In this document: positions 41,758 to 55,703 of the stretch, one piece after another
Position numbering within the stretch: the first letter of the stretch is position 1
Layout of the letters: the number at the start of each line of letters is the position of its first letter
Assembly: GCA_029204045.2 (NCBI GenBank)
Contig: CM055074.1
Location: forward strand, 17,039,164-17,103,163
From: Tillandsia leiboldiana
Taxonomy: Eukaryota > Streptophyta > Magnoliopsida > Poales > Bromeliaceae
Reading direction: 5' to 3'
Length of the DNA stretch: 64,000 nt
Made by a program: the position numbers and the translations under genes
The notes under the pieces: model-generated
Seen by the model: the letters and a program-made list of their open reading frames with translations, nothing else
The model's database searches: none
Told to the model about the DNA's origin: nothing

Positions 41758-42798
41758 TGTTGGGTCGTATATAATACGGATCTAAATAGGGGAAGAAACA
41801 CCTAGAGGGGGGTGAATAGGTGTAAACGTATAAACACTCCAAAAATCGTTGCGATAAAACCCAATGCGGAAAATAAAATAACACGCAAGATTTTTACGTG
41901 GAAAACTCCATCACCGGAGTAAAAAACCACGGGACCGATAACACGGCAGAAATCCACTAGAATTAAAACACGTACAAGGTGATTTACCGTACACACTTAC
42001 GACTCAACCTTTTCCATACGCTCCTAGAGGATCTTCTCCGCTCGCTCCAGACGCTTCTCGAATCCACGATCTGCGCCCAACGCCGAATCCACGGCGTCCA
42101 ACGTCGAATCCACGACGTCCGACCGAATCCACGGTCTTCACCCAATAGCACCGTTCGAATCCACGAACGTGCCTCGCTCCGAATCCACGAGAGCGATTGA
42201 ACCTTGAATCCACAAGGACACGCGAATCCACGCGCCGATTTTGGGGTAAATCGTTGTTTTTGGGTGGTGATGATCCGCCGAATACTTAGATCAAAGATAG
42301 ATCGGAAATACCATCTAAGTATTCATTAGTTTGATTCAACTCAAGATGTGAGTATGAAAACCTAGAATCAAACTAATCAATATAGATGAAGAAGCATAGA
42401 GTATTCTCTAATGATTTCCTTTCTTCTCTATATGTGGATCTATAGCCGTATAAGATGATATATGAAAATGACGGCTATGTGGATTCGCCCTAGAAAAGGA
42501 GTCATAGGGTGTATTATAGGTTAGAAACCCTAGGAAGGAGATAAGAATCAAAAACCTGCCATTTCTGGATATTTACGGACGGCGATCCGGATCGTGATAG
42601 CTAGGATCCGGATCGTCACAACGAAACAGCCAATTCCAGAAAAACGAAGGTTCGGGATCCGGATCATGTGACTACGATCCGGATCGTTCATACAGTTCAC
42701 CAAACATCAACGTTCGGGATCCGGCGACGCAAGGTCCCGACCCCCCCAAGTAGAGACACGATCCGGATTGCGCGACGATGTATGAACGAACCACCTTG
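41758..42798 (-). repeat. 3' LTR of element G, broken at the assembly gap
   Basis: It is base-for-base like 57736-58755 up to about 42720, apart from a single-base deletion near 42515. The last ~75 bases before the Ns contain foreign bases (GACGCAAGGTCCCGACCCCCCCAAG) where the other LTR reads a normal palindrome, so the edge is of poor quality. Confidence 0.9.
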
Positions 42799-42898
42799 NN
42801 NNNNNNNNNNNNNNNNNNNNNNNNNNNNNNNNNNNNNNNNNNNNNNNNNNNNNNNNNNNNNNNNNNNNNNNNNNNNNNNNNNNNNNNNNNNNNNNNNN
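42799..42898. other. Assembly gap (100 Ns)
   Basis: Exactly 100 Ns, the customary length for a scaffold join of unknown size. Confidence 0.99.
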
Positions 42899-44684
42899 CG
42901 TCAAAGCCCTCCGATCTAACAGTACAACAACCACGGTGCCCCGCTCATCACAACAATCTTCATTTAAAAAAACCCATTTTAATAATTTTAGCTTTTAGGG
43001 AAATCAATTAAAATGAGTTTTATTTTCCAAATCCCGAAAAGCTAGTGCCTTCACCTTAATTAAACAAGAACAGTTCCAGCAGCCTTCGAAGGTCGGAGAG
43101 AAAACCTTAGTTTGCAGAAAACATATGTTCGAAAACATCCTGGGTTCAAGTTTTTTTGCTTTCACAAGTTCCCACACAACCACAACTCAACAACTAACGA
43201 ACCTGGTCGGAAAACACTCGACGACCTGGACCACCGTCTACCCAAACGGCTTCCAACAACATTGGTCGAAAACCTCAACAACCCGGCGGACACCGTCTAC
43301 CCAAACGACTCCCACCAACACTAGAATAGAAGCTAGCCTCAACTACTATAATCCCTCGGCCCCCAGACACGAGCGTAACATGCATCCTACACTATCCCGA
43401 CCACTCAGCCCAATACCAGGGCGATAATAGACTCTAAGTCAAGAGGGAAAATAATGCAAGTGTAGAGGTCCGAATACAGCTATATATATCCAAGTTAAGA
43501 GTTTTCTAAAGTCTGGTCAATATCATGCAACGTATGACAGGGGTGCTAGTCAGAGTTCCAAAACTCTACACCTATGATATATATCAAATATAGCACTACC
43601 ACTAGCATGCTGAGAACTACAATAATAAATTAATGTAAAGCCCGCTGATTTTGGAAGATTTTCACCCACATAGAAAGTGTCATCCGGAATTCGATGGAAC
43701 TGAAATTTGGCATGCACGTTTCTCAGACTCCTACGGTTCCAATGAACCAAAAAACTGCCAAAAAAATCCTGTCGGATTGAGCACAACAACAAAAATACCG
43801 AGTCAGCTAGAATTTCACAACAAATGTCCAATAGCAATTAGTGATCCAAAACGAACTCATACCTCGACGGAAAGGTGCCAAACTCGGTTCCTAATTTCTC
43901 CTCTAACTTAAACACACCCCAGGAAGTAAGGAAACTCTCCACAATGTCGAGAATTTTGGGAAGGCAAAGACATTCCATAGCGTTGTCCAAAACTATCCCA
44001 AAAACAGCAAACAACCTCAATAGAGCTCATCCATAAGTGATCTCCAACAAATCAAAAGAAAAGATGCTCACCTTAACCCTAAAAATATTCTCAAACTTTG
44101 CAATCCACAAAAAGAACCAAAATCTTCACAAAATCTGCATCCCCCAAAGGCCAAACATCACAAAGCTCAAAAATAGAAAATTGCATACAAATCTGTCACA
44201 GGATCAGCAAGAACAGAAAAAAAACCTATTTAAATCGCCTCCAAAATCCCAAAGTAAGGTACCCACGTGTTTCCTCTGGAGCCTAGATGAAATTCAAGCC
44301 CTTAAATTTCAAAATCTATAAACAAAAGGCCAAGAAAATCCATGAGTAATGAACTTTGTCCATAATCTACCTTGTGCATGAGGGCTCTCTAAGTTGATGC
44401 AAAACCCTAGAAAATGTGAGAATGGAGGAGGTCTTCAATAAATGAAAGTTGTAGATCTACCTGTGTGAAGATCTCTCCAATTTTCAGCTCAAAACTGTGG
44501 GTTATGAAATCCAAGAATCTAAATAGAAGAAAAACCACCTAGAGTGGGGGTGAATAGGTGTAAACAATAAAACTCAGAAATCTTTGCGTAAGATAACCCC
44601 ATGCGGAAAATAAAATTGTACCCAGATTTTACGTGGATCTACCTGTGGTGAAGATCTTCTCCAATTTTCACTTCAAACTGTGGG

Positions 44685-45302
44685 TTATGAAATCCAAGAA
44701 TCTAACTAGAAGAAAAACCCCCTAAGAGTGGGGGTGAATAGGTTGTAAACAATAAAACTCAGAAATCTTGCGTAAAGATAACCCAATGCGGAAAATAAAA
44801 TTGTACGCAAGATTTTACGTCGAAAACTCCATCATAGGAGTAAAAACCACGGAACCGATCACACGAAAAAATCCACTAAGATTAACACGTACAAGGTTGA
44901 TATAACTCCAAAATAAGGTTCGGGGTCCGACTGGATGGGTCTGATCCGGACTGTTTCATGCGATTTAACAAAAATAATGCTTCAGGGTCCGGACTGGATA
45001 AGGGTTGATCCGGACTTGTTTTTTCGCATGAACCAAACTATGTTCGGGTCCGGACTGGATATAGGCCTGATCCGGATCCTGAATATAGAAATGTTCAGTT
45101 TTTTTTTTTTTTGGAATGAAATTATTGCAAGTGTTTTTTTAAACTATAAGAGATTATTCAAATTATCAAAAATATTAGTTTACCATACCTGATCATTTTG
45201 AATCATTCTTCTTGAGATTGATGTATGCATCTTCAAGTCTTAACTTTAATCTTCAAGACTTAAAACAATTTAACGAAATATCCAACACAAAAATCCTTAA
45301 AA
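44685..45302 (-). repeat. Inverted copy of element F's LTR (in the false arm)
   Basis: It matches 60346-60972 on the other strand, including the AGTCCGGAC-type palindromes. Next to it the 187-bp duplication is mirrored at 44500-44860. Confidence 0.8.
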
Positions 45303-45934
45303 TCTCCCCTTTGGGCGGTTTCGTGACAAAACATATATCCACAAAAAAAAAAAAGAAATGAATTTTGTTGTATCCCATCAACATACAACAAAAATACGCG
45401 TGAACGATCAAATAAATGTAAATACAAAGAGAGAAACTCCTAATACAACCTCTAGACTTAGACGCAACTAGGAGTGTTCAAATCTTGTTCTCTGCAAAAT
45501 AAATAATTCTTAACAAAAAGATATCATTAAATACCTCAAGAATTTAATCAATAGCAACCCGAGAGTTACATTTTAATATGACATTAGATATCAGATATGC
45601 CACAATATAAGCATTCATATTTACATATCATTTCAAAGTTTCAAAGCATAATGTCACAGTTTATAGTATAAAATTTAAAAAGATCAATTCGGTTCAACTT
45701 ACTTGTTTTCTGTTCTACCAACTTGTTAGAGTTAGAATATTACAAAACCAAATAGTCAGTAGAATATTTAGTGGTCGGTCTCAAGTTTCAAGGGTTTCAC
45801 TGTTCATCTTTCTTCATCTTTTTTTTCATCTCCCCCTTTTTGTCACTAAAAGCCAAAGAAAATACGTGGAGGATAGTTCAAAACTAAATAAAAACAAAAG
45901 AAAATAAAACATGCAAAACAACGTTAGAAAAATG

Positions 45935-46600
45935 GAACTTTATCCATTTCATCCAGATCTGAATCATCAAACTGCTGCAACCCAACTTTTGCGAAATTCT
46001 TCTCACCAATTTGGTCAAAGACTTGTATTTTTTTTTTCATTCCAGTTGGTTGCTGTGATTCGCGTTGAAGGTCCGAAGAAATTCGCGTTGCTCAATAGAA
46101 ATCCTTTCTTGTTCTGAAATAACGTTGTTGTTCCCGATAAATAGATGTAATAGAGGCTCATCCTCTGAAGTACAAAAAGGTCCAAGACCTGAAACTATTG
46201 CTTGTGCCTGTTCTGTGCTGCGTTGTGTGTTTTTTGCTTGTCTGTAGTGCGGTGCTGCTGGTCTGTTGGAGTTGCTATTGATGAACTCGAATGTCTCTTG
46301 CCACGAGGAGTGTGGGAGTGTCATATATGGTTTCCTAGGGAGTGACTTCACAACTGTTGAGTCATTATAGTTTCCCAAACTATGCTTATACTTAACGAGC
46401 GAATATCGACGTCAAATTTCTTAAAATCCTCATAATTATCATGGGGAACAAAGTCTCTCCGTTTGATGATGAAGCTCCACAAGCGAGCCATCATGATTAT
46501 CCAATTAGTAGAGAAATTTTGATGTTCAACCCTTTCGCGCAGATGGATGTCTAGAAGATAAAAAATAGCATTCCATCCCTCTTAGGACTTTGTCTGCATG
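45935..46600 (-). pseudogene. Inverted copy of element F's env-like 3' part (in the false arm)
   Basis: It corresponds to 59017-59669 with several indels; only 46378-46037 stays open on the minus strand. It is not an independent gene. Confidence 0.8.
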
Positions 46601-46610
46601 TTATTAAAAT

Positions 46611-47887
46611 AGGTTACGGGATTTGAGTTGGCGTAGTTTCGTGAAAGTCTCAAGTCTTGAAGATTGAAGGTGAAGAAAGGTGGAATCATTTAACTCAATC
46701 TCATGAAGAAGAAATTCAAAAGGATCAGGTATGTTAACTAAAGAATTTGTGTGATCCGAATACTTCTTGTAGTGTAGAAACACTTGGAAGAATCTTCATT
46801 TGCATAAAAATCAAAACTGGACTTGGGACATGTTCAGGGATCCGGATCAGGTTGTTCGATCCGGATCCCGAAGGTGGTTCGTTCATACATCGTCGCAATC
46901 CGGATCGTAGTCTCTTGATCCGGATCCCGAACGTTGATGTTTGGTGAACTGTATGAACGATCCGGATCGTAGTCACATGATCCGGATCCCGAACCTTCGT
47001 TTTCTGGAATTGGCTGTTTCGTTGTGACGATCCGATCCTAGCTTATCACGATCCGGATCGCCTCCGTAATATCCAGAAATGGGCAGGTTTTTGATTCTTA
47101 TCTCCTCCTAGGGTTTCTAACCTATAAATACACCCTATGACTCCTTTTCTAGGCGAATCCACATAGCCGTGCATTTTCATATATCATCATTATACGGCTA
47201 TAGATCCACATATAGAGAAGAAAGGAATCAGTAGAGAATACTCTATGCTTCTTCATCTATATTGATTAGTTTGATTCTAGGTTTTCATACTCACATTCTT
47301 GAGTTGAATCAAACTAATGAATACTTAGATGGTATTTCCGATCTATCTTTGATCTAAGTATTCGAGCTGATCATCACCACCCAAAAACAACGATTTACCC
47401 CAAAATCGGCGCGTGGATTCGCGTGTCCTTGTGGATTCAAGGTTCATCGCTCTCGTGGATTCGGAGCGAGGCACGTTCGTGGATTCGAACGGTGCTATTG
47501 GGTGAAGACCGTGGATTCGGTCGGACGTCGTGGATTCGACGTTGGACGCCGTGGATTCGGCGTTGGGCGCAGATCGTGGATTCGAGAAGCGTCTGGAGCG
47601 AGCGGAGAAGATCCTCTAGGAGCGTATGGAAAAGGTTGAGTCGTAAGTGTGTACGGTAAATCACCTTGTACGTGTTTTAATTCTAGTGGATTTCTGCCGT
47701 GTTATCGGTCCCGTGGTTTTTTACTCCGGTGATGGAGTTTTTCCACGTAAAAATCTTGCGTGTTATTTTATTTTCCGCATTGGGTTTTAATCGCAACGAT
47801 TTTTGGAGTGTTTATACGTTTACACCTATTCACCCCCCTCTAGGTGTTTCTTCCCCTATTTAGATCCGTATTATATACGACCCAACA
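46611..47887 (+). repeat. Inverted copy of element G's 5' LTR (in the false arm)
   Basis: It ends CGACCCAACA and is followed by a primer site (TGGTATCAGAGC, 47890-47901). Compared with 57736-59011 it shows scattered single-base indels. Confidence 0.85.
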
Positions 47888-47921
47888 AGTGGTATCAGAG
47901 CGGGAATAGGGTTGTGAACAA

Positions 47922-50900
47922 ATGGTTGAAGGTGGAAAACATCATCGACCCCCTTTCTTTGATGGAACAAAATTATGCGTACTGGAAAGTACGGATGAAA
48001 GCCTTTTTAATCTTCCATCGACGAAAGGGTGGTGGCATTCAATTGAATCAGGATGGTACTAATCCAACTGAACTTATCTCTGATGTTCACACCTTAAAAC
48101 CTAGGTCGAAATGGACCAAGGAAGAGTTTGAGTTATCTTCTTACAATGGCAAGGGAATTAATGCTATTTTTAATGCCTTATCTCAAACTGAATTCTCTCG
48201 CGTCTCGGCATGTGAGACTGCGAAAGAAATCTGGGATGTTCTCCAGGTTACACATGAGGGAACTAACCTCGTGAAGATTCAGAAACTTGCAGATGCTTAC
48301 GAGCAAGTTTGACTCTATTCTGATGGCAGAAAATGAATCTTTCACGGACTACTATAACACGATTGCAAGACATCGTAAACTCATGTGCTAAGTCTGGGAG
48401 AGAAGATTCCAGAATTTAAGATTGTAAAAAAATCTTAAGAACTCGTCCTGACGATTTCGCCCAAAGGTTACTGCCAGTGAAACTATTAAACACCCGGACG
48501 AAATACGGTGTAGAAGAATTAGTTGGTTCATTACAAACATTATGAAATGACTTTTAATACTAACAATTCTTCTGGAAAAGCATCCACTTCTAAGTCTTCA
48601 GGTTTATGCGTTGAAAACAACTAAGAAGAAGACGCGGATACATCCTCCTCGGACGATGACGAGAACCTTTCTATGGAGGAATTTGAGAAGCAGCTCGCTC
48701 TCTTGACAAGGAATTTCGCCGCAACTTTCGGAAGGGGTAATTCAGCAAATCTCCATCCTTCAGAAAGTGAACAAAGGCAAGGGTACTCCAAGTTACAAGT
48801 CAAGAAAGCAAGAGAACTTCTCAAAGTATAAGAAAAGTTCAGAAGGACAACTGCAATGCTTCAAATGTCGAGGCTTACGCCACATTGCAACGGAGTGTCC
48901 TAACAAGTATCCGGCAAAGAAAAGGCGATGCAAGTCGTCACTTGGGATGACAACTCAACGTCAAATGAGTCGTCTTCAAGTGATGAGAAAAGAGCTCCAC
49001 GCATTCCACGCGTCCACATCTTCACCATTCATGTGCTGTTATGGCAATTACAGTCTGAAGTCGTTGTCCAACTCCATCTGGTGAAAAGAATGCAATGGAC
49101 AATGAATCGATGATTCGGAAGGTGAAGAGTTTGCTCTAGCCTATCACAGATCTTTACAGGATTTAAAGAAACCGGCTAAGCAAAACAAGGGGTTGAGAGG
49201 GAGATTGCAGGATCTCTAAGAAGAAGTAAAAAGGGTAACTTCTCTCTCGACCGATCTTGAAGTGGAAAGGGATATTTGATATAAAAGCAAATGTTTCCCT
49301 CAAGAGTCAATGAGCAGCTCGAGAAGAACAATATAGATATGGTGAACAAGCAAACTACTCTCTTCTTGAAGCTCTATGGCGAGGGCCCGACAGGAAAGAC
49401 TGGAAATGACAGAGACCATTCTCCAACTCAAAGATGACTATCAGCAATTCTCTTTAGGAAGGAGTAAGTTGGATAACACTCCTTGGTCTAGGTCAACAAA
49501 TCGGGTTCGGCCTCGGGTACACTCAAACTGGAAACAGTCCAAGTGCGAGTGGGACAGTCTTTGTGGCCTCAGTCGGTATCTCCTCCTCCGACATCGGAAT
49601 TCAAGACAAACAACGACAACAACCTACCTCAGCCTCTTCGGAATCGTCAAGCTCAAAGGTATGTTTTCGTTGTAATTTGCAGGGCACATACGAAAGAAAT
49701 TGCGAGATTGGAGCTCAAAGAACAAATCAACCACATCTTGCAATGGCTACCAATAAGCTCACTTCCCGGAATTCAAGGATAGGATTTTTGTCAAAAGGAA
49801 GAACATTGGTAGCAACCTCAAACAAGACGATGACAAAAGAAAAAGATCAATCATACAAGACGTCGTCTTCAAGGAGAATCTCTCAACCTTACCGACATAC
49901 TCCAAAACTCAAAAGGTTTGGGTATGCAAAGGTGAAACCCCTCCTTGTCCTTAATCGTTCTACGATTAGATCTTGTATAGTTTGTGTAGACTATTTTTCT
50001 TTCTTCTTCTTTTTCTTTTGGCCGAACTCGTCAACCATCCTTGGCAAGGTAATTGTATAGTTCTTTTTTTATTGGTTGATGATTTCTCTCCTGGTTTTCA
50101 TGGGTAGCATTTTTGAGAGAGAAAGCTGATACGTTTGACTCTTTTCATGAGATTTGCCATCGTATTATGATTGAAAAGAATGAAAAGATCATTCGTGTTA
50201 GAAGTGATAGGGGTGGAGAATTCATAAATTCAAAATTCATTGACTTTTGTACTTCAAAATGGACATTAAACATGAATTCTCGGCACCCCTATACACCTCA
50301 GCAGAATGGTGTGTTTTGAGCGCAAAAACAGGGTTGTTCAAGAGATGGCGCGTGTGATGCTTCATAGCCGGAAATTACCGCTACATTTTTGGGCTGAAGC
50401 TGTGAACACCGCTGTCTATGTCATTAACAGAGTGTATTTGCGCCAGGAACCTTGAATACACCATATGAGCTGTGGTTTAGTAGAAAAACCGGATATCAAG
50501 TACTTTCGTATCTTCGGGGTCGATGTTACATCTTACGTGACCGTGAAAATCTCGGAAAGTTTCGAACTCTCGAAGTGATGAAGGGGATCTTTTTGGGTTA
50601 TTCTACGAATAGCAGAGCATATGCGGTATTTAACATTGAATCTAAGACATCGTAGAATCTATAAATGTTAAAGTAGAGTGAAGCTTCTCGTTTTGAATCT
50701 GAAAAATCTACCCTCGATATCTCTCTAGATGATGATTCTCCTGCTAGTGCATCTTCTCATAATAATACTTCCAATATTAATGGATGCATCTAATGGTTCT
50801 TCTAGTTTATCTGATGTGCAGGAATCATCTCGTTACCTCCCGAGTACTCCGTTTCACAAACGCTACGAATCTCCAAGGATCATCCGGAATCGAACATCAT

Positions 50901-52515
50901 TGGAGATCCACAAGAAGGAGTTAGAACTCGAAGGCAGTTGGTTTGCGGATTTGCTTGCTACGTATCTTTTAATCGAACCAAAGACAATAGAATGAAGCTC
51001 TTCAGGATGACTACTGGATTAAAGCAATGCAGGAAGAGCTCCATCAATTTGAGCGAAACAAAGTCTGGGAATTAACGAAGCCTCCAAAGCAACAATAATG
51101 TGATAGGTACCAAATGGATCTCAAGAACAAGAAAGATGAAGATGGTACTATCATCAGGAACAAGGCACGACTAGTTGCTCAAGGCTACTCTCAAGTAGAA
51201 GGTATAGACTTTGACGAAACTTTCGCCCCTGTAGCTAGACTCGAGTCCATTCGTATATTGTTTGCTATTGCTTGTCATTTTAAAATCAAATTATTTCAAA
51301 TGGACGTCAAGAGCGCATTTCTAAATGGGTTTTTAAATGAGGAAGTTTTATGTAGCTCAACCGAAAGGTTTTGTAGATCATAAACAACCTAACCATGTTT
51401 TTTCGTTTGAAAAAGGCTCTTTACGGTCTGAAACAAGCACCGCGAGCATGGTACGAAAGGTTAACAAAGCACCTTTTGGAGAAGGGCTATACTCGAGGGG
51501 GAGCTGACAGGACTCTCTTTGTGAAGCATTATCAAGAATAATTTCATTGTAGCACAAATCTATGTCGATGACATTGTATTTGGTGCAACAAAAGATAATG
51601 ATGGCTTCTAAATTCGCGGAGACCATGGAAAAGCGAATTTGAGGATGTCCATGATGGGCGAACTTGTCTTATTTCTTGGATTGCAAATTTAAACAAAATG
51701 ATGAAGGTATTCACTGTGAGTCAATCCAAGTATGCACTGGAGTTGGTCAAAAAAGTTTGATCTCAGAAAATTGGTAAAGATTTCCAACTCCAATGGGAAC
51801 TAGCCACAAGGGACTTGGAAGTGAATCACATAGTTGAGGATGTAGACGAGAAACTGTATAGAAGTATATTGGAAGTCTACTTTACCTCACGGCTAGTCGC
51901 CCGGATATATCCTTAGTGTTGGGATTTGCGCGAGATAATCAATCAGCACCAAAGGAGGTTCACCTGAAAGCGGTGAAACGGATCCATCCGGTACATCAAA
52001 GGATCAATTAACTTCGGAATTTGGTATCCTATGGGAAAAGTCTGGACATTGTTGGATACTCAGATGCCGATTGGGCAGGATCAGTGGATGATCGCAAAAA
52101 GCACGAGTGGTGCATGCTTCTATCTTGGCCATTGCCTTGTTGCATGGCACAGTAAAAAGCAGAAATTGCATAGCACTCTCGACTGCCGAAGCGGAATACA
52201 TGTTCAGCTGGAAGTTGCTCAACTCAACTCATTTGGATGAAAAGCGTATTGAGCGACTTCCGCATTTCAGCATCTTCGTAACAATTTCTTTGTGACAACA
52301 CAAGTGCAATTAACATTTCTAAAAAACCCGGTGTTGCACTCTAGAACAAAACATATTGAACTAGATATCTTTTCTTAGAGAGCTAGTTGATCAAATACTC
52401 TTCAACTTTCATATAGTTTCAACTGAGAGATCAATTAGCTGACATTCTAACAAAACCTTTGGATCAAAAACGTTTTATTCATTTACGAAAAGCAATTGGA
52501 TGCTTTCCTTGAAAT
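47922..52515 (+). pseudogene. Inverted copy of element G's gag-pol (in the false arm)
   Basis: Gag and pol text from MVEGG to the pol stop is recognisable but broken into more than a dozen short frames by indels. The right arm (57702-53146) has the same genes nearly intact. That pattern fits raw long-read errors and not decay, which would add substitutions. Confidence 0.85.
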
Positions 52516-52656
52516 AATCTTCTTTTTGAAATCTTTGCTTAGGATAGGTTTTGTATTTGTTTTTGTTTTGTTCTTTATCTATGTTTGTACATAGGACATT
52601 AATTGAGCATAGATCATAATTGACTTTAATTGCATCTGTTCACACATTTAGAAATT

Positions 52657-53145
52657 GGTATACATGTGGTAGCTGCACACAATACTCGGACGACCGAGGT
52701 GGTAGCTCTTTCCTCCATGTGGTGGTAGTTTTCACACTCCTCATTGGGATGTAACTCTTTCCACATCTTTTGAGCATTTACATTATCTTTGACTCCCCCT
52801 CAATTGGCTATCAATTATTTAAGATATAAAGTATTCAACCAAAAATTGATCTCGATTTCATACTCGACTAAACAGTCAAATAAGATAATGACTATACCAA
52901 GAGATCATTGAGAGAGAGAAATTGACTTTGATCACTTTAGAAGATGATTTAATTAACATAAATGATCATTGCAACAGTGAAATATTATGATGGCAAAAGC
53001 ATAATAAATTTCTAAATGTGTGAACAGATGCAATTAAAGTCAATTATGATCTATGCTCAATTAATGTCCTATGTACAAACATAGATAAAGAACAAAACAA
53101 AAACAAATACAAAACCTATCCTAAGCAAAGATTTCAAAAAGAAGA
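52657..53145 (-). other. Post-pol spacer of element G and fold-back turning point
   Basis: On the minus strand 53145-52657 matches the B spacer (15190-15680), including the ACTACCACCACATG block and the TGACTCCCCCTCAATTGG complement. It stops at GGTATACC, where the inverted arm begins. No gene is present. Confidence 0.8.
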
Positions 53146-55703
53146 TTATTTCAAGGAAAGCATCCCAATTGCTTTTCGTAAATGAATAAAACGTTTTTGA
53201 TCCAAAGGTTTTGTTAGAATGTCAGCTAATTGATCCTCAGTTGAAATATATGAAAGTGAAGAGTATTTGATTCAACTAGCTCTCTAAGAAAATGATATCT
53301 AAGTTCAATATGTTTTGTTCTAGAGTGCAACACAGGGTTTTTTGAAATGTTAATTGCACTTGTGTTGTCACAAAGAATTGTTACCGAAGATGCTGAAATG
53401 CGGAAGTCGCTCAATACGCTTTTCATCCAAATGAGTTGAGTTGAGCAACTTCCAGCTGAAATGTATTCCGCTTCGGCAGTCGAGAGTGCTATGCAATTCT
53501 GCTTTTTACTGTGCCATGCAACAAGGCAATGGCCAAGATAGAAGCATGCACCACTCGTGCTTTTCCGATCATCCACTGATCCTGCCCAATCGGCATCTGA
53601 GTATCCAACAATGTCCAGACTTGTTCCCATAGGATACCAAATTCCGAAATTAATTGATCCTTTGATGTACCGGATGATCCGTTTCACCGCTTTCAGGTGA
53701 ACCTCCTTTGGTGCTGATTGATATCTCGCGCAAATCCCAACACTAAAGGATATATCCGGGCGACTAGCCGTGAGGTAAAGTAGACTTCCAATCATACTTC
53801 TATACAGTTTCTCGTCTACATTCTCACTATGTGATTCACTTCCAAGTCCCTTGTGGCTAGTTCCCATTGGAGTTGGAAAATCTTTACAATTTTCTAGATC
53901 AAACTTTTTGACCAACTCCAGTGCATACTTGGATTGACTCAAGTGAATACCTTCATCATTTTGTTTAATTTGCAATCCAAGAAAATAAGACAGTTCGCCC
54001 ATCATGGACATCTCAAATTCGCTTTCCATGGTCTCCGCGAATTTAGAAGCATCATTATCTTTTGTTGCACCAAATACAATGTCATCGACATAGATTTGTG
54101 CTACAATGAAATTATTTTGATAATGCTTCACAAAGAGAGTCCTGTCAGCTCCCCCTCGAGTATAGCCCTTCTCCAAAAGGTGCTTTGTTAACCTTTCGTA
54201 CCATGCTCGCGGTGCTTGTTTCAGACCGTAAAGAGCCTTTTTCAAACGAAAAACATGGTTAGGTTGTTTATGATCTACAAAACCTTTCGGTTGAGCTACA
54301 TAAACTTCCTCATTTAAAAACCCATTTAGAAATGCGCTCTTGACGTCCATTTGAAATAATTTGATTTAAAATGACAAGCAATAGCAAAACAATATACGAA
54401 TGGACTCGAGTCTAGCTACAGGGGCGAAAGTTTCGTCAAAGTCTATACCTTCTACTTGAGAGTAGCCTTGAGCAACTAGTCGTGCCTTGTTCCTGATGAT
54501 AGTACCATCTTCATCTTTCTTGTTCTTGAAGATCCATTTGGTACCTATCACATTATGTTGCTTTGGAGGCTTCGTTAATTCCCAGACTTTGTTTCGCTCA
54601 AATTGATGGAGCTCTTCCTGCATTGCTTTAATCCAGTAGTCATCCTGAAGAGCTTCATCTATTGTCTTTGGTTCGATTAAAGATACGTAGCAAGCAAATC
54701 CGCAAACCAACTGCCTTCGAGTTCTAACTCCTTCTTGTGGATCTCCAATGATGTTCGATTCCGGATGATCCTTGGAGATTCGTAGCGTTTGTTGAAACGG
54801 AGTACTCGGAGGTACACGAGATGATTCCTGCACATCAGATAAACTAGAAGAACCATTAGATGCATCATTAATATTGGAAGTATTATTATGAGAAGATGCA
54901 CTAGCAGGAGAATCATCATCTAGAGAGATATCGAGGGTAGATTTTTCAGATTCAAAAAGAGAAGCTTCATCTACTTTAACATTTATAGATTCTACGATCG
55001 TCTTAGATTCAATGTTAAATACTCGATATGCTCTGCTATTCGTAGAATAACCCAAAAAGATCCCTTCATCACTTCGAGAGTCGAACTTTCCGAGATTTTC
55101 ACGGTCACGTAAGATGTAACATCGACTCCCGAAGATACGAAAGTACTTGATATCCGGTTTTCTACTAAACCACAGCTCATATGGTGTATTCAAGGTTCCT
55201 GGGCGCAAATACACTCTGTTAATGACATAGACAGCGGTGTTCACAGCTTCAGCCCAAAAATGTAGCGGTAATTTCCGGCTATGAAGCATCACACGCGCCA
55301 TCTCTTGAACAACCCTGTTTTTGCGCTCAACAACACCATTCTGCTGAGGTGTATAGGGTGCCGAGAATTCATGTTTAATGCCATTTGAAGTACAAAAGTC
55401 AATGAATTTTGAATTTATGAATTCTCCACCCCTATCACTTCTAACACGAATGATCTTTTCATTCTTTTCAATCATAATACGATGGCAAATCTCATGAAAA
55501 GAGTCAAACGTATCAGCTTTCTCTCTCAAAAATGCTACCCATGAAAACCGAGAGAAATCATCAACCAATAAAAAGAAAATATACAATTTACCTTGCAAGG
55601 ATGGTTGACGAGTTGGCCAAAAGAAAAAGAAGAAAAGAAAATAGTCTACACAAACTATACAAGATCTAATCGTAGAACGATTAAGGACAAGGAGGGGTTT
55701 CAC
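53146..55703 (-). pseudogene. pol: Pol of element G: truncated integrase core, RT, RNase H
   Basis: The text is nearly identical to B pol and starts after the same deletion (WPTRQPSL), so protease, zinc finger and first integrase Asp are missing. The second Asp (SDRGGEF), Glu (NGVVERKN), RT YVDD and RNase H SDADWAG motifs are present. Single-base indels near 54395, 54363 and 53260 break the frame. They lie in short homopolymers and may be residual sequencing errors, since the first two cancel out. The overlap with the gag end is only the open frame, not a real start. Confidence 0.88.

Larger units (their letters stand above)
42899..52656 (-). repeat. Inverted, error-rich copy of 53007-62779 (probable fold-back artefact)
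   Basis: Reading backwards from 52656, the segment reproduces G pol, G gag, the G 5' LTR, F's env-like 3' part, F's LTR with its 187-bp duplication, and unclassified repeat J, in the order found to the right of 53007. The differences are mostly one-base insertions and deletions that break every frame. The arms meet at a 350-bp unpaired loop (52657-53006). It should be left out of gene counts. Confidence 0.9.

Noticed and set aside
42899..52656. A second genuine SIRE-like element in plus orientation
   Set aside because: Its flanks are the mirror image of 59012-62779 and its differences from the right arm are mostly single-base indels next to a 100-N gap; treated as an artefact.
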